Of a DNA stretch of 64,000 bases, positions 42,404 through 52,212 are shown piece by piece. Both the position numbers and the translations under genes were made by a program. Below the pieces are notes generated by a model, which saw only the letters and a list, made by a program, of their open reading frames with translations, had not been told where the DNA came from and did no database searches. This DNA is from Saprospiraceae bacterium (GTDB taxonomy: Bacteria; Bacteroidota; Bacteroidia; Chitinophagales; Saprospiraceae). The DNA lies in NCBI GenBank assembly GCA_020627535.1, contig JAHDGU010000009.1, positions 62,001 through 126,000 on the forward strand, read 5' to 3'. Numbering within the stretch: position 1 is the stretch's first letter; every line of letters starts with the position of its first letter.

Positions 42404-44311
42404 ATGCAGGAGGAAAAAAACACTCAAGCCGAGGAGCAAGAAGCTGTAGAGACAGCAGTAGCCACTCCCGAGCCTGAGACTGCAATCGTTGAGAAACCGC
42501 CGGTAGCGCATGATGACTTTGACTGGACTCAGGGAAATCGCAATACACCGCACTACAACGAAGAAGACACCGAGAAGTATCTCGCGTCTTACACGGCTAC
42601 GATGAACTCGCTCATGGAGAATGAAATCGTCAGTGCGACGATATCTCATATGACAGATAGCGACGTCATCCTGGACATGGGTTCTAAGTCAGACGGACTT
42701 GTATCTCTTTCTGAATTTCGCGATACACCAGATCTCAAGGTCGGTGATGCTGTGGAGGTCTATGTAGAGAAGCAAGAGGATGACAAGGGACAGCTCGTCC
42801 TCTCAAGAAGAAAAGCGAAGCTCCTCAGAGCGTGGGAGAGAATCGTTGACTCTTACAAAAATGGTACGGTCATCAAAGGTGTCGTCGTCAGCAAGACCAA
42901 AGGTGGTCTTATCGTCGATGCTGGAGGACTTGAGACTTTCTTGCCTGGATCACAGATCGATATCAAGCCGATCATCGACTATGATGCCTATGTGGGTAAG
43001 ACGATGGAATTCAAGGTGGTCAAGATCAATGAGGTCATCAAGAATGCTGTCGTGTCTCACAAAGCGCTCATCGAGAGCGATCTTGCCGAACAAAGAGAAG
43101 CTATCATCTCAGGCCTTGAAAAAGGTCAGGTACTCGAGGGTACTGTCAAGAACATCACTGACTTTGGAGCCTTTATGGATCTCGGTGGTGTAGACGGCCT
43201 GCTGTACATCACTGACATCAGTTGGGGTAGAATCAACCATCCATCAGAGGTGCTCAGCATCAATGAGAAGGTGCGGGTAGCCGTTCTTGACTTTGACGAG
43301 AACAAGAGAAGAATCTCTCTAGGGCTCAAGCAACTTCAACCACATCCATGGGATGTGCTTGGTGACGAGATCAAAGAAGGATCAGTCGTCAAAGGAAAGA
43401 TCGTCAATATCGAAGACTACGGGGCATTCCTAGAGATCACGCCAGGTGTCGAAGGACTGATCCACGTATCAGAAGTGAGCTGGTCAAGCCAGCCGGTCAA
43501 TGCACGAGAGTTCTTCAAGCTTGAAGAGGAGCACGAAGTCAAAGTAGTGACAATCGACAAAGAGGATCGTAAGATGTCTCTCAGTCTCAAGCAGCTATCT
43601 GATGATCCATGGACAGGTATCGATACGAGATTCCCAGTCAATTCTAAGACGAGTGGAGAGGTCAAAAACCTTACGCCTTATGGTGTATTCGTCGAGATTG
43701 AAGAAGGAATTGGTGGTATGATTCATATCTCCGATCTCTCATGGACTAAGAGGTATAATCACCCAAGTGAGTTTACCAAAGTCGGTGAGAACATCGATGT
43801 AGTGATTTTGGATATTGACTTTGATACGCGTAAGCTTTCACTTGGTCATAAGCAGATGGAAGAGAATCCATGGGATACCTTCGAAAATGTCTTCCCGATT
43901 GGATCCTATCACGAGGCGACTTTGATCTCTGTGGGAGATCGTGGTGCTAAGGTTCAGTTACCATATGGTCTAGAAGCGTTTGCTCCTACGAGACATCTCA
44001 AGAAAGAAGATGGAACTTCTGCGCAGGCAGATGAGACTTTGACTTTCAAGGTGATCGAATTTAACCGTGACGACAAGCGTATCATGGTGAGTCATATGAG
44101 ATTCTGGCAGGATATCAATAAGGAGGCTGAGGATACTGTAAGATCTGAGAAGACGAAGCAAAGAAGACAGACGAGATCTACGCTGGCGAAGCATCAATCC
44201 AAAGTCGAGAAGACTACCCTAGGAGATATGGATGTATTTGCATCCCTCAAAGGTCAGCTTGAAGACGATGCACCCGCAGCTGCAGCAGCAGCTAAGCAAG
44301 AAGAGGAATAG
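42404..44311 (+). CDS. rpsA: 30S ribosomal protein S1
   Basis: 635 residues with six S1 RNA-binding domains in tandem from about residue 60 to 570 (each with a G-x-V-x-x-I/L...G-A-F/V-x-x-x...G-L-x-H-V/I-S pattern). An acidic 45-residue N-terminal extension begins with glutamate-rich repeats, and a basic/alanine-rich tail ends in E-E-E. Bacteroidota S1 commonly has such extensions and helps mRNA binding without Shine-Dalgarno pairing, consistent with the weak SD signals in this window. Confidence 0.96.
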   Translation: MQEEKNTQAEEQEAVETAVATPEPETAIVEKPPVAHDDFDWTQGNRNTPHYNEEDTEKYLASYTATMNSLMENEIVSATISHMTDSDVILDMGSKSDGLVSLSEFRDTPDLKVGDAVEVYVEKQEDDKGQLVLSRRKAKLLRAWERIVDSYKNGTVIKGVVVSKTKGGLIVDAGGLETFLPGSQIDIKPIIDYDAYVGKTMEFKVVKINEVIKNAVVSHKALIESDLAEQREAIISGLEKGQVLEGTVKNITDFGAFMDLGGVDGLLYITDISWGRINHPSEVLSINEKVRVAVLDFDENKRRISLGLKQLQPHPWDVLGDEIKEGSVVKGKIVNIEDYGAFLEITPGVEGLIHVSEVSWSSQPVNAREFFKLEEEHEVKVVTIDKEDRKMSLSLKQLSDDPWTGIDTRFPVNSKTSGEVKNLTPYGVFVEIEEGIGGMIHISDLSWTKRYNHPSEFTKVGENIDVVILDIDFDTRKLSLGHKQMEENPWDTFENVFPIGSYHEATLISVGDRGAKVQLPYGLEAFAPTRHLKKEDGTSAQADETLTFKVIEFNRDDKRIMVSHMRFWQDINKEAEDTVRSEKTKQRRQTRSTLAKHQSKVEKTTLGDMDVFASLKGQLEDDAPAAAAAAKQEEE

Positions 44312-44337
44312 TCGATCAGACTTGACCGATAAATATC

Positions 44338-44374
44338 AAAGCCGATCCAGCTCCGTTGGGTCGGCTTTTTCTTT
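44338..44374 (+). terminator. Rho-independent terminator after rpsA
   Basis: AAAGCCGATCC... pairs with ...GGGTCGGCTTT around a short loop, followed by TTCTTTT. It lies 26 bases after the rpsA stop. Confidence 0.88.
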
Positions 44375-44427
44375 TACAGATACCTATGGGCGGGATTTGT
44401 GAGGATTTTATAAGTTTTGGAACTTTA

Positions 44428-44437
44428 TTTCTAGAAA
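44428..44437. promoter_or_regulatory. Possible MntA operator palindrome
   Basis: TTTCTAGAAA is a perfect 10-bp palindrome 18 bases before the HTH-nucleotidyltransferase ATG. A related half site, TTCTAAATA, follows at 44443-44451. Fused-HTH antitoxins often bind such sites in their own promoter. Confidence 0.45.
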
Positions 44438-44455
44438 ATATCTTCTAAATACAAG

Positions 44456-45052
44456 ATGAGTTCATTTGGTCGACACATACTTGCATTGAGAAAGGAGCAT
44501 GAATTACCACTAAGAGCGGTAGCAGGAGCCGTCGGTATTGACCAATCTACCCTTTCCAAGATCGAAAGAAATGAGAGAATAGCACCAGCGTATATCATTG
44601 AGCCTCTGGCACAGCTTTTTAACTCGCAATTGGATGAACTGGAGGCAATCTATCTGGGAGAGAAGCTTTTTGAGCTTGTTAAGGAGTCTACATCCGCCAA
44701 GACGGCTCTTGATTTAGCACAACATAGACTTGAGGATTATCGACAACGACGAGAACGAGATTCCGAGCGTGATGCAATCATTGGGAAGTTGCGATTATAT
44801 TTCGTGCATTCTCTTGTAGAACAGGCTTGGTTATTTGGGTCATTTGCAAGAAATGAGTACCATGAAGAAAGTGATATCGACTTGCTCGTTCGGTTCAAAG
44901 ATTCTGCAGAACTTGATCTGCTTGATTATATAGGCCTAGGCCAAGAGCTTCAAGATCTTCTCCAGAGAGAGATTGACCTAGTAGAATCTAGCCAACTCAA
45001 AGAAGAATTTGTCAATGTAGTCAATCAAGAGAAAATCTTGATCTATGGATAG
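44456..45052 (+). CDS. mntA: MNT-type antitoxin with fused XRE-family HTH
   Basis: 198 residues. An N-terminal XRE helix-turn-helix (about 10-60: L-R-A-V-A-G-A-V-G-I-D-Q-S-T-L-S-K-I-E-R) is joined by a helical linker to a minimal nucleotidyltransferase. Its G-S-F-A-R-N-x6-D-I-D motif near 123-137 matches the G-S-x10-D-x-D signature of MntA antitoxins, which neutralise HEPN toxins by adding AMP to them. The HTH suggests it also represses the operon. Overlaps the HEPN gene by 8 bases. Confidence 0.87.
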   Translation: MSSFGRHILALRKEHELPLRAVAGAVGIDQSTLSKIERNERIAPAYIIEPLAQLFNSQLDELEAIYLGEKLFELVKESTSAKTALDLAQHRLEDYRQRRERDSERDAIIGKLRLYFVHSLVEQAWLFGSFARNEYHEESDIDLLVRFKDSAELDLLDYIGLGQELQDLLQREIDLVESSQLKEEFVNVVNQEKILIYG

Positions 45053-45389
45053 ACTACAAGATCGAGAACGTCTGATGCATATGCTCAAATCTGTAGAGAA
45101 AATTATGAGCTACACAGAGGGCTTGGATTTGGCGGATTTTGAAGAAAATGAGATGCTGCAAGATGCCGTCTTTAAAAATCTCGAGATCATAGGAGAGGCG
45201 GCTTATAAGTTGTCCAAAGAATTCAAGAATAAGTATGGTCACTTACAGTGGAGGCGCATCGAAGGTCTACGACACAAACTTGTGCATGATGATTATCAAG
45301 TAGACCTTAGAATTGTGTGGGAGACTAAGGATAAGAGTCTGCCGAGACTACTCAATGCAGTTGAGCACATCCTTCGCTCTCTCAAGTAA
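45045..45389 (+). CDS. hepT: HEPN-domain toxin, HepT/DUF86 type
   Basis: 114 residues, all helical. The HepT RNase motif is expected as R-x4-H-x-Y. Here residues near 83-91 read R-H-K-L-V-H-D-D-Y: arginine and histidine are in place, but an Asp occupies the tyrosine position and a Tyr follows one residue later. In MntA-HepT pairs that tyrosine is the AMP acceptor. The overlap with mntA places it in a typical two-gene module. Confidence 0.87.
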   Translation: MDRLQDRERLMHMLKSVEKIMSYTEGLDLADFEENEMLQDAVFKNLEIIGEAAYKLSKEFKNKYGHLQWRRIEGLRHKLVHDDYQVDLRIVWETKDKSLPRLLNAVEHILRSLK

Positions 45390-45433
45390 GGGAATCTGAT
45401 GAGAGTCCGCACGGTGATTCATGTTGCCTAGGT

Positions 45434-46186
45434 CTATTGTGCTTTCTCATCAGAGTCGTAGCGGACTTCGCTGAGATACAAGCCTTCTGCCGGAGCACTC
45501 AAGGGTCTAGGAAGCAGTGTGCGCTCTTCCATGGCTTGTCGTACTTCCTCTATGCTCATCTTTCCTTGGCCAACCTGTAGACACATCCCGACCACTAGGC
45601 GCACCATGCCTCTCAGGAATCTTCTACCTGTGATATGAAAACTCCATCCTTGATCCTCAAAGACCCATTCACTTCTTGTCAGACCACATGCTCTTCCCTT
45701 GGCATCTGATCCTGACTTGCAGAAGCTCGTAAAGTCATCGTATTCAAGGAGCATTTTGGCGCAAGCCTGCATGATCTCTTTGTCATACTTCTCTGCCCTA
45801 TGGATGAGAGTGGATAGTCCTATCAAGAAGGGCTCTTTCTCAGTGTGAATCCGATAAGTATATGATCTTGACGTTGCGCTAAAGCGGGCGCTGAACTCAA
45901 TGTCAAGCTCTTGATGGGAGATGAAGGCGATATCTCGCGGAAGCATGTAGCGCAATTTCGTCAGGCGTCCTTCATCAATGTGTTCCGCGGTATCAAAGTG
46001 AAGAAAATACTGACTTGCATGGACTCCAGCGTCTGTACGTCCACATCCTATGACATTCACCTCCTCATGAAGTAATTTGGAAAGAGCCTCCTGTATGACC
46101 TGCTGGACGGATAGCCCATTGGGCTGTATTTGCCATCCGACGTATTTCGTTCCTAGGTAAGATATCTCAAGGAGATAACGAGGCAT
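45434..46186 (-). CDS. truA: tRNA pseudouridine(38-40) synthase
   Basis: 250 residues. It makes pseudouridine in tRNA anticodon stems. The catalytic aspartate lies in G-C-G-R-T-D-A-G-V-H-A near 49; other marks are the start Y-L-L-E-I-S-Y-L-G-T-K-Y-V-G-W-Q and G-R-R-F-L-R-G-M-V-R near 190. It lies 8 bases downstream of clpX on the same strand. Confidence 0.95.
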   Translation of the reverse strand: MPRYLLEISYLGTKYVGWQIQPNGLSVQQVIQEALSKLLHEEVNVIGCGRTDAGVHASQYFLHFDTAEHIDEGRLTKLRYMLPRDIAFISHQELDIEFSARFSATSRSYTYRIHTEKEPFLIGLSTLIHRAEKYDKEIMQACAKMLLEYDDFTSFCKSGSDAKGRACGLTRSEWVFEDQGWSFHITGRRFLRGMVRLVVGMCLQVGQGKMSIEEVRQAMEERTLLPRPLSAPAEGLYLSEVRYDSDEKAQ

Positions 46187-46194
46187 CTCAAGAC

Positions 46195-47439
46195 CTAAGC
46201 CGCTCGGAGCTTACTGAGTTTTTCCTTGCTGAGCTTATCCTGTGCATAGTTCTTGCTCAGTACAAATGATCTGATGTCTTTCTGAGAAGGAAGTTCGTAC
46301 ATAAGATCTGTCATGATAGCTTCGCAGATCGAGCGGAGTCCTCGGGCACCGAGGCCATATTCTATAGCTTTCTCAGCAACAAACTCAATCGTCTCTTCTG
46401 GAAACTCGAGTTCCACACCCTCCAGCTCAAAGAGCTTTTCATATTGCTTGACGAGAGCGTTTTTGGGCTCTGTCAGGATCCGTACGAGCGTTGCTTTGTC
46501 GAGAGGATTGAAGTAGGTCAGGATAGGCAGTCTGCCCAAGAGCTCTGGAATCAGCCCGTAGTTCTTGAGATCGGTATGAATCACGTACTTCAGGAGCTCT
46601 GTATCTTCTATGCGCGTCTGTTTATCCTCTGCACGGAAGCCTATGCTTGTCGTGTTGAGTCGCTTGGAGATCTTTTTCTCTAGACCAGCAAAAGCACCGC
46701 CGCAGATGAATAGGATGTTTTGCGTATTAACTGGAACGAGCTTTTGCTCGGGATGTTTGCGTCCTCCTTGAGGTGGCACATTGACTTCGGTGCCCTCAAG
46801 CATCTTGAGCATGGCTTGCTGCACACCTTCTCCGCTCACATCTCTTGTGATTGACGGATTGTCCGACTTACGAGCGATCTTATCGATTTCATCAATGTAG
46901 ACGATACCCATTTCAGCGGCAGCGACATCATAGTCACATGCCTGCAAGAGTCTTGTCAGCATACTCTCGACATCTTCACCCACATATCCAGCCTCAGTAA
47001 ACACGGTCGCATCTACGATGGCAAATGGCACATCAAGAAATCTGGCAATGGTCTTCGCCATGAGTGTCTTGCCTGTACCCGTCTTTCCTACAAAGAGAAT
47101 ATTGCTTTTCTCGATTTCAACTTCTGATGCGGAGTTGTTGTGGCGCAGACGCTTGTAGTGATTGTAGACGGCCACTGAGAGATATTTCTTCGCCTCATCT
47201 TGCCCGATGATGTAGTCATCCAAGAAGGTCTTGATCTGCTGTGGTGTGATAGACTCAGGGAGAGCGTAGCTTTTTTGATTGGCATCGATCTTAGAGTCGA
47301 GCTCGTCATTGATAATCTGCTCGGCCTGCTCTACACATACTTCACAAATATGGCCTTCTATACCAGCTATGAGGATGAGGGTTTCATTCTTGTCCTTCCC
47401 ACAAAATGAGCATCTGATATGATCTCTCTCTTCCTTCAT
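46195..47439 (-). CDS. clpX: ATP-dependent Clp protease ATP-binding subunit ClpX
   Basis: 414 residues. It unfolds tagged proteins for ClpP. A zinc-binding domain (C-S-F-C-G-K...C-E-V-C near 9-40) precedes the AAA+ domain with Walker A G-K-T-G-T-G-K-T near 120, Walker B V-Y-I-D-E-I-D-K near 185 and the ClpP-binding loop region I-G-F/L near 260-275. The start is the ATG giving M-K-E-E-R-D-H; an upstream in-frame start lies in the ClpP-ClpX gap. Confidence 0.96.
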   Translation of the reverse strand: MKEERDHIRCSFCGKDKNETLILIAGIEGHICEVCVEQAEQIINDELDSKIDANQKSYALPESITPQQIKTFLDDYIIGQDEAKKYLSVAVYNHYKRLRHNNSASEVEIEKSNILFVGKTGTGKTLMAKTIARFLDVPFAIVDATVFTEAGYVGEDVESMLTRLLQACDYDVAAAEMGIVYIDEIDKIARKSDNPSITRDVSGEGVQQAMLKMLEGTEVNVPPQGGRKHPEQKLVPVNTQNILFICGGAFAGLEKKISKRLNTTSIGFRAEDKQTRIEDTELLKYVIHTDLKNYGLIPELLGRLPILTYFNPLDKATLVRILTEPKNALVKQYEKLFELEGVELEFPEETIEFVAEKAIEYGLGARGLRSICEAIMTDLMYELPSQKDIRSFVLSKNYAQDKLSKEKLSKLRAA

Positions 47440-47464
47440 GACTATCGTCTTGTGTTTTCTAAGC

Positions 47465-47481
47465 GGGCTTTCGCCCAAATG
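47465..47481 (-). repeat. Dispersed hairpin motif between clpP and clpX
   Basis: Complement reads CATTTGGGCGAAAGCCC. It lies between two co-directional genes of the Clp operon and lacks a T run, so it is not a normal terminator; it could affect mRNA stability between the genes. Confidence 0.6.
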
Positions 47482-47497
47482 CTCTGATCAGGAGGAT

Positions 47498-48184
47498 TTA
47501 GCTTTTGCTAGCTCTCTCTAGTACTTCGTCTACCAAGCCGTATTCTTTGGCTTCGGTGCTACTCATCCATTTATCACGATCTGAGTCTTCCTCGATTTTT
47601 TCATAGCTCTGACCGGTATGCTGTGACAGAATGTCATACAATTCCTTCTTCATGGACTTGATCAGATTGTAGCTGATCTCCATATCAGAAAACTGACCTT
47701 GCATACCTCCAGATGGTTGGTGAATCATAACGCGGCTATGCGGTAGACAAGACCTCTTTCCTTTGCTTCCTGCACAAAGCAACACGGCACCCATAGATGC
47801 AGCTAGTCCTGTACAGATCGTGCTCACATCAGGAGCTACATACTGCATAGTATCATAGATGCCAAGGCCTGCGATGACCGACCCACCTGGGCTATTAATA
47901 AACATCTGGATATCCCGCTTCGCATCGGTGCTCTCTAAGAAAAGTAGCTGCGCCTGGATGACATTGGCTACGTAGTCATTGACAGGTACGCCCATGAAGA
48001 TGATACGATCCATCATCAATCTAGAGAATACATCCATACCCACGACATTCATTTGTCGCTCTTCGATGACCTGAGGTGTGAAGCCGTGAATATTGGGCAC
48101 ACTCGTCATGTACTTCTCGAGATGAGCACTGGAGATTCCTTGATGCTTGGTTGCGTACTTGTAAAATTCCTTTCCGTAGTCCAT
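47498..48184 (-). CDS. clpP: ATP-dependent Clp protease proteolytic subunit ClpP
   Basis: 228 residues. The serine protease core has the catalytic serine in G-L-A-A-S-M-G-A near 125, the histidine in M-I-H-Q-P-S-G-G near 150 and a later aspartate. Length is typical, with a propeptide-like N-terminus (about 25 residues before V-I-E-E-R). Part of the tig-clpP-clpX cluster, conserved across many bacteria. Confidence 0.96.
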   Translation of the reverse strand: MDYGKEFYKYATKHQGISSAHLEKYMTSVPNIHGFTPQVIEERQMNVVGMDVFSRLMMDRIIFMGVPVNDYVANVIQAQLLFLESTDAKRDIQMFINSPGGSVIAGLGIYDTMQYVAPDVSTICTGLAASMGAVLLCAGSKGKRSCLPHSRVMIHQPSGGMQGQFSDMEISYNLIKSMKKELYDILSQHTGQSYEKIEEDSDRDKWMSSTEAKEYGLVDEVLERASKS

Positions 48185-48233
48185 TTCCTTCTAGTTTATG
48201 ATTGTACAACGCTAAGAAGCACAAATCTCATGC

Positions 48234-49604
48234 CTAAGCATTCATAGCTGCCGTTATTTCCTGATATTCTTCTTCAAGCTCTTTTTTACTGACGCTTTTG
48301 TCAGTAATTGTGAGTTTTTCTTTGAGTTGCTCAATGATCTTCAAGTTGAGCAACTTGTCGTACTCTCGATTGTAGGTGTTTTGGTCCTGCATCATGTTGT
48401 CTGCCATTTCATTAAGACGGTCATCTTCATGAAATTGATAGTACTGAGCAAAGTATGATCTTATGCCTTCCTTGATAGATTCAAAGACATCTCCTTCGTC
48501 CACACTGATTTCGTACTTCTCAGCGAGCTTATTCCGTATAAGCGTCCATCTCATGCCCTTGACGAAATTGTCAAATGCATCATCCGTGAGCTCGGTGGTC
48601 TCGCGCTGTTCCATGAGCCATCTCTTCAGGAAGTCCTTGGGCAGATCCATCTCATAGTGATCGAGGATAGATGTGCGGAGATTATAGATCAAGATGGACT
48701 CGGACATCTGATCACAGTGTCTCATCAGATCATCTTTGACCTTATCCAGCGCCTCTGACTCTTCTTTGACTTGGTCTTTGCCAAATGCCTGATCAAAAAA
48801 CTCTTGATCAATCTCAGCTGGAATCAGACGCTCTACACGCTTGATTGTACCGCGGAACATCTCACCCACCTCTGTCTCATCTTCTGGTTCTTTGCGCAAG
48901 ATGTGCTTGTCTACCCAAGCCTTGTCATTAGACTCCAGGGTGAAGGCATTGAAGTCAAATTCACCATCCACCTTCAAGGTGAGAAGCTTCTTCTTTACAT
49001 CTTCATCCTTGATTTGTGAGACCAAGATCAGAAAGTCAGTGGCCCAGCCACCTTCTTTGATGTTTTTGCCATCCAGTTCAAATGCCTTGATATCTAGCAT
49101 GTCATCGACAAGGATATCATCCTTCATCTCTTCTCGACGACCATATCTCTTCTGCAGGTGCTGGAGCCCTTCTTTGAGATCATCGTCACTCAGGTCTGCC
49201 GTGCTTCTGTCCGCTTTGATCTCTATCTCGATCGTGTCGATGTCAAAGTCTGGAGCGATACCGAGGTCAAAGCTAAGGCTGTAATCTTCTTGATTCTGTT
49301 CAAAGTCTAGCGGCTCCTGATCCTGGGAGACAATAGGATTGCCGAGGTATTGGATGTCTGCCTCTTTGAGATAATCATACAAGCCATTTTGAAGACTCTT
49401 AAGGACGACCTCACTCAGGATTTGCTTGCCAAACATCTTCCGGATGATGCTCTCTGGTGCTTTGCCCTTTCTGAATCCTTTGAGACTTGCTTGCGAGCGA
49501 TACTCACGGATTTGTTTCTTGTACTCTTCATTGTAGTCATCCTTGCTCACAGTGACCTTGAGAGACATTTCCAAGGGACTTGGGGTCGTAGTTTCGATAT
49601 TCAT
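48234..49604 (-). CDS. tig: Trigger factor-like chaperone
   Basis: 456 residues. An N-terminal ribosome-binding domain with the ribosome signature G-F-R-K-G-K-A-P near 42 is followed by a middle region (about 150-240) corresponding to the PPIase domain, which here lacks several canonical FKBP residues, and a long C-terminal helical chaperone domain. It folds nascent proteins. Gene order tig-clpP-clpX confirms the assignment. Confidence 0.92.
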   Translation of the reverse strand: MNIETTTPSPLEMSLKVTVSKDDYNEEYKKQIREYRSQASLKGFRKGKAPESIIRKMFGKQILSEVVLKSLQNGLYDYLKEADIQYLGNPIVSQDQEPLDFEQNQEDYSLSFDLGIAPDFDIDTIEIEIKADRSTADLSDDDLKEGLQHLQKRYGRREEMKDDILVDDMLDIKAFELDGKNIKEGGWATDFLILVSQIKDEDVKKKLLTLKVDGEFDFNAFTLESNDKAWVDKHILRKEPEDETEVGEMFRGTIKRVERLIPAEIDQEFFDQAFGKDQVKEESEALDKVKDDLMRHCDQMSESILIYNLRTSILDHYEMDLPKDFLKRWLMEQRETTELTDDAFDNFVKGMRWTLIRNKLAEKYEISVDEGDVFESIKEGIRSYFAQYYQFHEDDRLNEMADNMMQDQNTYNREYDKLLNLKIIEQLKEKLTITDKSVSKKELEEEYQEITAAMNA

Positions 49605-49689
49605 CTGCTAGTGTAAGTGGTCGAGATCAGCGGGCACATTTCATGGGCATCACGGATGCTCGTACGAGAGCTGGGCTGAGCTCTTTTAC

Positions 49690-49706
49690 TGCCTTTCGGC
49701 AAAATG
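49690..49706 (-). repeat. Dispersed hairpin motif, GC-swapped variant
   Basis: Complement CATTTTGCCGAAAGGCA; the stem GCC/GGC is swapped relative to the consensus, but CATTTTG and the GAAA loop are kept. It lies 31 bases downstream of tRNA-Leu. Confidence 0.45.
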
Positions 49707-49736
49707 GATTGGGTCCTACAGCATCTTTGATTGAAG

Positions 49737-49818
49737 TGCGGGTGGAGGGACTCGAACCCCCACGCCGTGAAGCACTAGATCCTAAATCTAGCGTGTCTAC
49801 CAATTTCACCACACCCGC
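49737..49818 (-). tRNA. tRNA-Leu (anticodon TAG)
   Basis: 82 bases. Acceptor stem GCGGGTG/CACCCGC, discriminator A, anticodon loop TTTAGGA, a long variable arm typical of leucine tRNAs, T-arm GGTTCGAGTCC. No CCA encoded. Confidence 0.96.
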
Positions 49819-49988
49819 ATTCGATCTTGGGACGATACTGTGTCTTTTTTCGTTCTGAGAACTTCCTCTCTTCTGAGGGGTGCAAAGTTACATCTTTTGA
49901 CAAATTGTACAAGTCTTCTGTAGCTGCCAGGAACCACGTATTGAGAGAATGGCTTTATTCCTTAGATTTATAGGCTACAAGGGCAAAA

Positions 49989-52208
49989 ATGCAAGCCGCT
50001 ATCGACATATCGACCTTACATGATCGCGACGAATTGGCCGTGATCAAAAGAGCTTATCGCAAGGTGAGAAACTCGATCCGTCATCTCATGGATGACAAGG
50101 ACGAGCGCGATATGGATCTAGCTCTTGAGATTGCCATAGATGCCCATCATGATCAGCGCCGGAAGTCGGGTGAGCCTTACATTTTACATCCTATCGAGGT
50201 CGCACGCATTTGTGTAGACGAGATCGGTCTTGGACCTACAGCTATTGTCGCTGCGATTTTGCATGACGTGGTGGAGGACTCAGATTATACATCTGAGCAA
50301 ATACATGAGATGTTTGGGGCCAAGATCGGATCGATCGTCGATGGCCTGACCAAGCTGAAAGGGCTATATGATGTCGGCAGCATGCAGGCCGAGAACTTCA
50401 AGAGAGTATTGTCATCTCTGGTTCAAGATGTACGTGTCGTCCTCATCAAGATGGCTGATCGCTTGCACAATCTTCGTACAGCTGGTGCGATGCCGAGAGA
50501 AAAACAGTTGAAGATAGCCAGTGAGACCATGTATATCTATGCGCCACTAGCACATAGATTGGGTCTCTACAGTTTCAAGACAGAGTACGAAGATCTCTGC
50601 ATGAAGCTCACCGATCGTGATACATACAGCATGGTCGCCAAGAAGCTCCAGGAGACTAAGCGTGCACGCAACAAGTACATCAAGGAATTTATCACACCGC
50701 TCAGTGAGCAGATCGGAGAACTAGATGTGCCCTTTAGGATATTTGGAAGACCCAAGTCGATCTTCTCTATATCCAATAAGATCAAGAAGAAAAAAGTCCC
50801 CTTTGAAGAGATCTACGACCTCTTTGCCATCCGTATTGTCGTAGACGTTCCTGTCGAGAAGGAGAAATCTATCTGTTGGCAGGTCTACAGCATCGTCACC
50901 GATGTTCATCAGCCGATCCCAGAGAGATTAAAAGATTGGGTGACGACTCCAAAGTCTAATGGATATGAGTCTCTACACACGACTGTGATTGGTCCACAAG
51001 GTCGCTTTGTCGAAGTGCAGATTCGCTCAGAACGCATGGATCAGATTGCTGAGCGAGGCTTCGCTGCACACTGGAAGTACAAGGGCCTCAAGAAGATGAA
51101 TGTCTATGACATCTGGCTTGACAATGTGCGAGAGATGATGGACTCACCAGGTAGCAGTACCAATACCATGGAGTTTGTCTCGGACTTCAAGACCAATCTA
51201 TGGGCAGAAGAGGTATTTGTCTACACGCCAAAGGGTGACCTGAAGATTTTGCCGAAAGGCGCTACTGCACTGGACTTCGCTTTTGCCATCCACTCCGATA
51301 TAGGATATCACTGCACCGGCGTCAAGGTCAATAATAAGATCGTCCCCATGGGATATAAACTCTCTCATGGTGATCAAGTATCTGTTCTCACAAACAAGAG
51401 TCAAAAGCCCAATGAGTCTTGGCTCAAGTCGGTCGTTACAGGCAAGGCACGCAGCAAGATCAGAAGCTCACTCAAAGAAGAAAAACGGAAGCAAGGAGAA
51501 CTCGCCAAGGAGAATCTCATGCGGAAGTTTAAGAATCTCAAGATTGGCTTTGAAGACAATATAGACACAGTCGTCCAGCACTTTGGCTTTGAGTCACGAC
51601 CCGAGCTCTACTTTGCACTGGCCACAGGTAAGTTGACGATAAATCTCAAAGAAGAGTTCACCGTCGTCAACAATCGCCTGACACCACCCGAAAAGAAGAA
51701 AGTCGAAAAGACCGAAGAAGTCAAGCGCCCACGCAAGAGTAGCAATCAGAAACAACCCAAGATCTTTATCAATGGAGAACCTGGCAATGTGTACGAGTAT
51801 GCGCTCGCTACCTGCTGCAATCCTGTCAAGGGTGATAGCATATTTGGCTATACGAGTCTCAAGTCTGGGTTGAAGATCCATCGCTTCACCTGTCCCAATG
51901 CCACACACCTCTTGGCCAACTATGCTACAAGGGTAGTACCGGTCAATTGGGCATCAGATATTGGAAGTAGCTTCACAGTTGATCTAGTGATCAATGGCAT
52001 GGATGATGGGCCGGGTGTCGTAGAGCGGATATCCAATAAGATCTCTTCACAACTAGGAATCAATATCCGGAGTTTTCAGATTAAGGGTGATGAGGGATAC
52101 TTTGAAGGTAGAGTCGGGATCATTGTCAACAATGTCAATCAGCTCAATATGGTGATCAATGAGCTCAAGAAGATGGAGAACATTTCCTCTGTGACAAGGA
52201 TTAACTAG
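49989..52208 (+). CDS. Bifunctional (p)ppGpp synthetase/hydrolase, RelA/SpoT family
   Basis: 739 residues. An HD hydrolase domain (about 45-190: H-D-V-V-E-D near 97) precedes a synthetase domain (about 240-360: A-I-R-I-V-V-D-V...S-N-G-Y-E-S-L-H-T-T near 327), a TGS domain (about 400-460: V-F-V-Y-T-P-K-G-D) and a C-terminal ACT domain (about 665-739). It sets stringent-response alarmone levels. fur follows after 4 bases. Confidence 0.95.
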   Translation: MQAAIDISTLHDRDELAVIKRAYRKVRNSIRHLMDDKDERDMDLALEIAIDAHHDQRRKSGEPYILHPIEVARICVDEIGLGPTAIVAAILHDVVEDSDYTSEQIHEMFGAKIGSIVDGLTKLKGLYDVGSMQAENFKRVLSSLVQDVRVVLIKMADRLHNLRTAGAMPREKQLKIASETMYIYAPLAHRLGLYSFKTEYEDLCMKLTDRDTYSMVAKKLQETKRARNKYIKEFITPLSEQIGELDVPFRIFGRPKSIFSISNKIKKKKVPFEEIYDLFAIRIVVDVPVEKEKSICWQVYSIVTDVHQPIPERLKDWVTTPKSNGYESLHTTVIGPQGRFVEVQIRSERMDQIAERGFAAHWKYKGLKKMNVYDIWLDNVREMMDSPGSSTNTMEFVSDFKTNLWAEEVFVYTPKGDLKILPKGATALDFAFAIHSDIGYHCTGVKVNNKIVPMGYKLSHGDQVSVLTNKSQKPNESWLKSVVTGKARSKIRSSLKEEKRKQGELAKENLMRKFKNLKIGFEDNIDTVVQHFGFESRPELYFALATGKLTINLKEEFTVVNNRLTPPEKKKVEKTEEVKRPRKSSNQKQPKIFINGEPGNVYEYALATCCNPVKGDSIFGYTSLKSGLKIHRFTCPNATHLLANYATRVVPVNWASDIGSSFTVDLVINGMDDGPGVVERISNKISSQLGINIRSFQIKGDEGYFEGRVGIIVNNVNQLNMVINELKKMENISSVTRIN

Positions 52209-52212
52209 ATAG

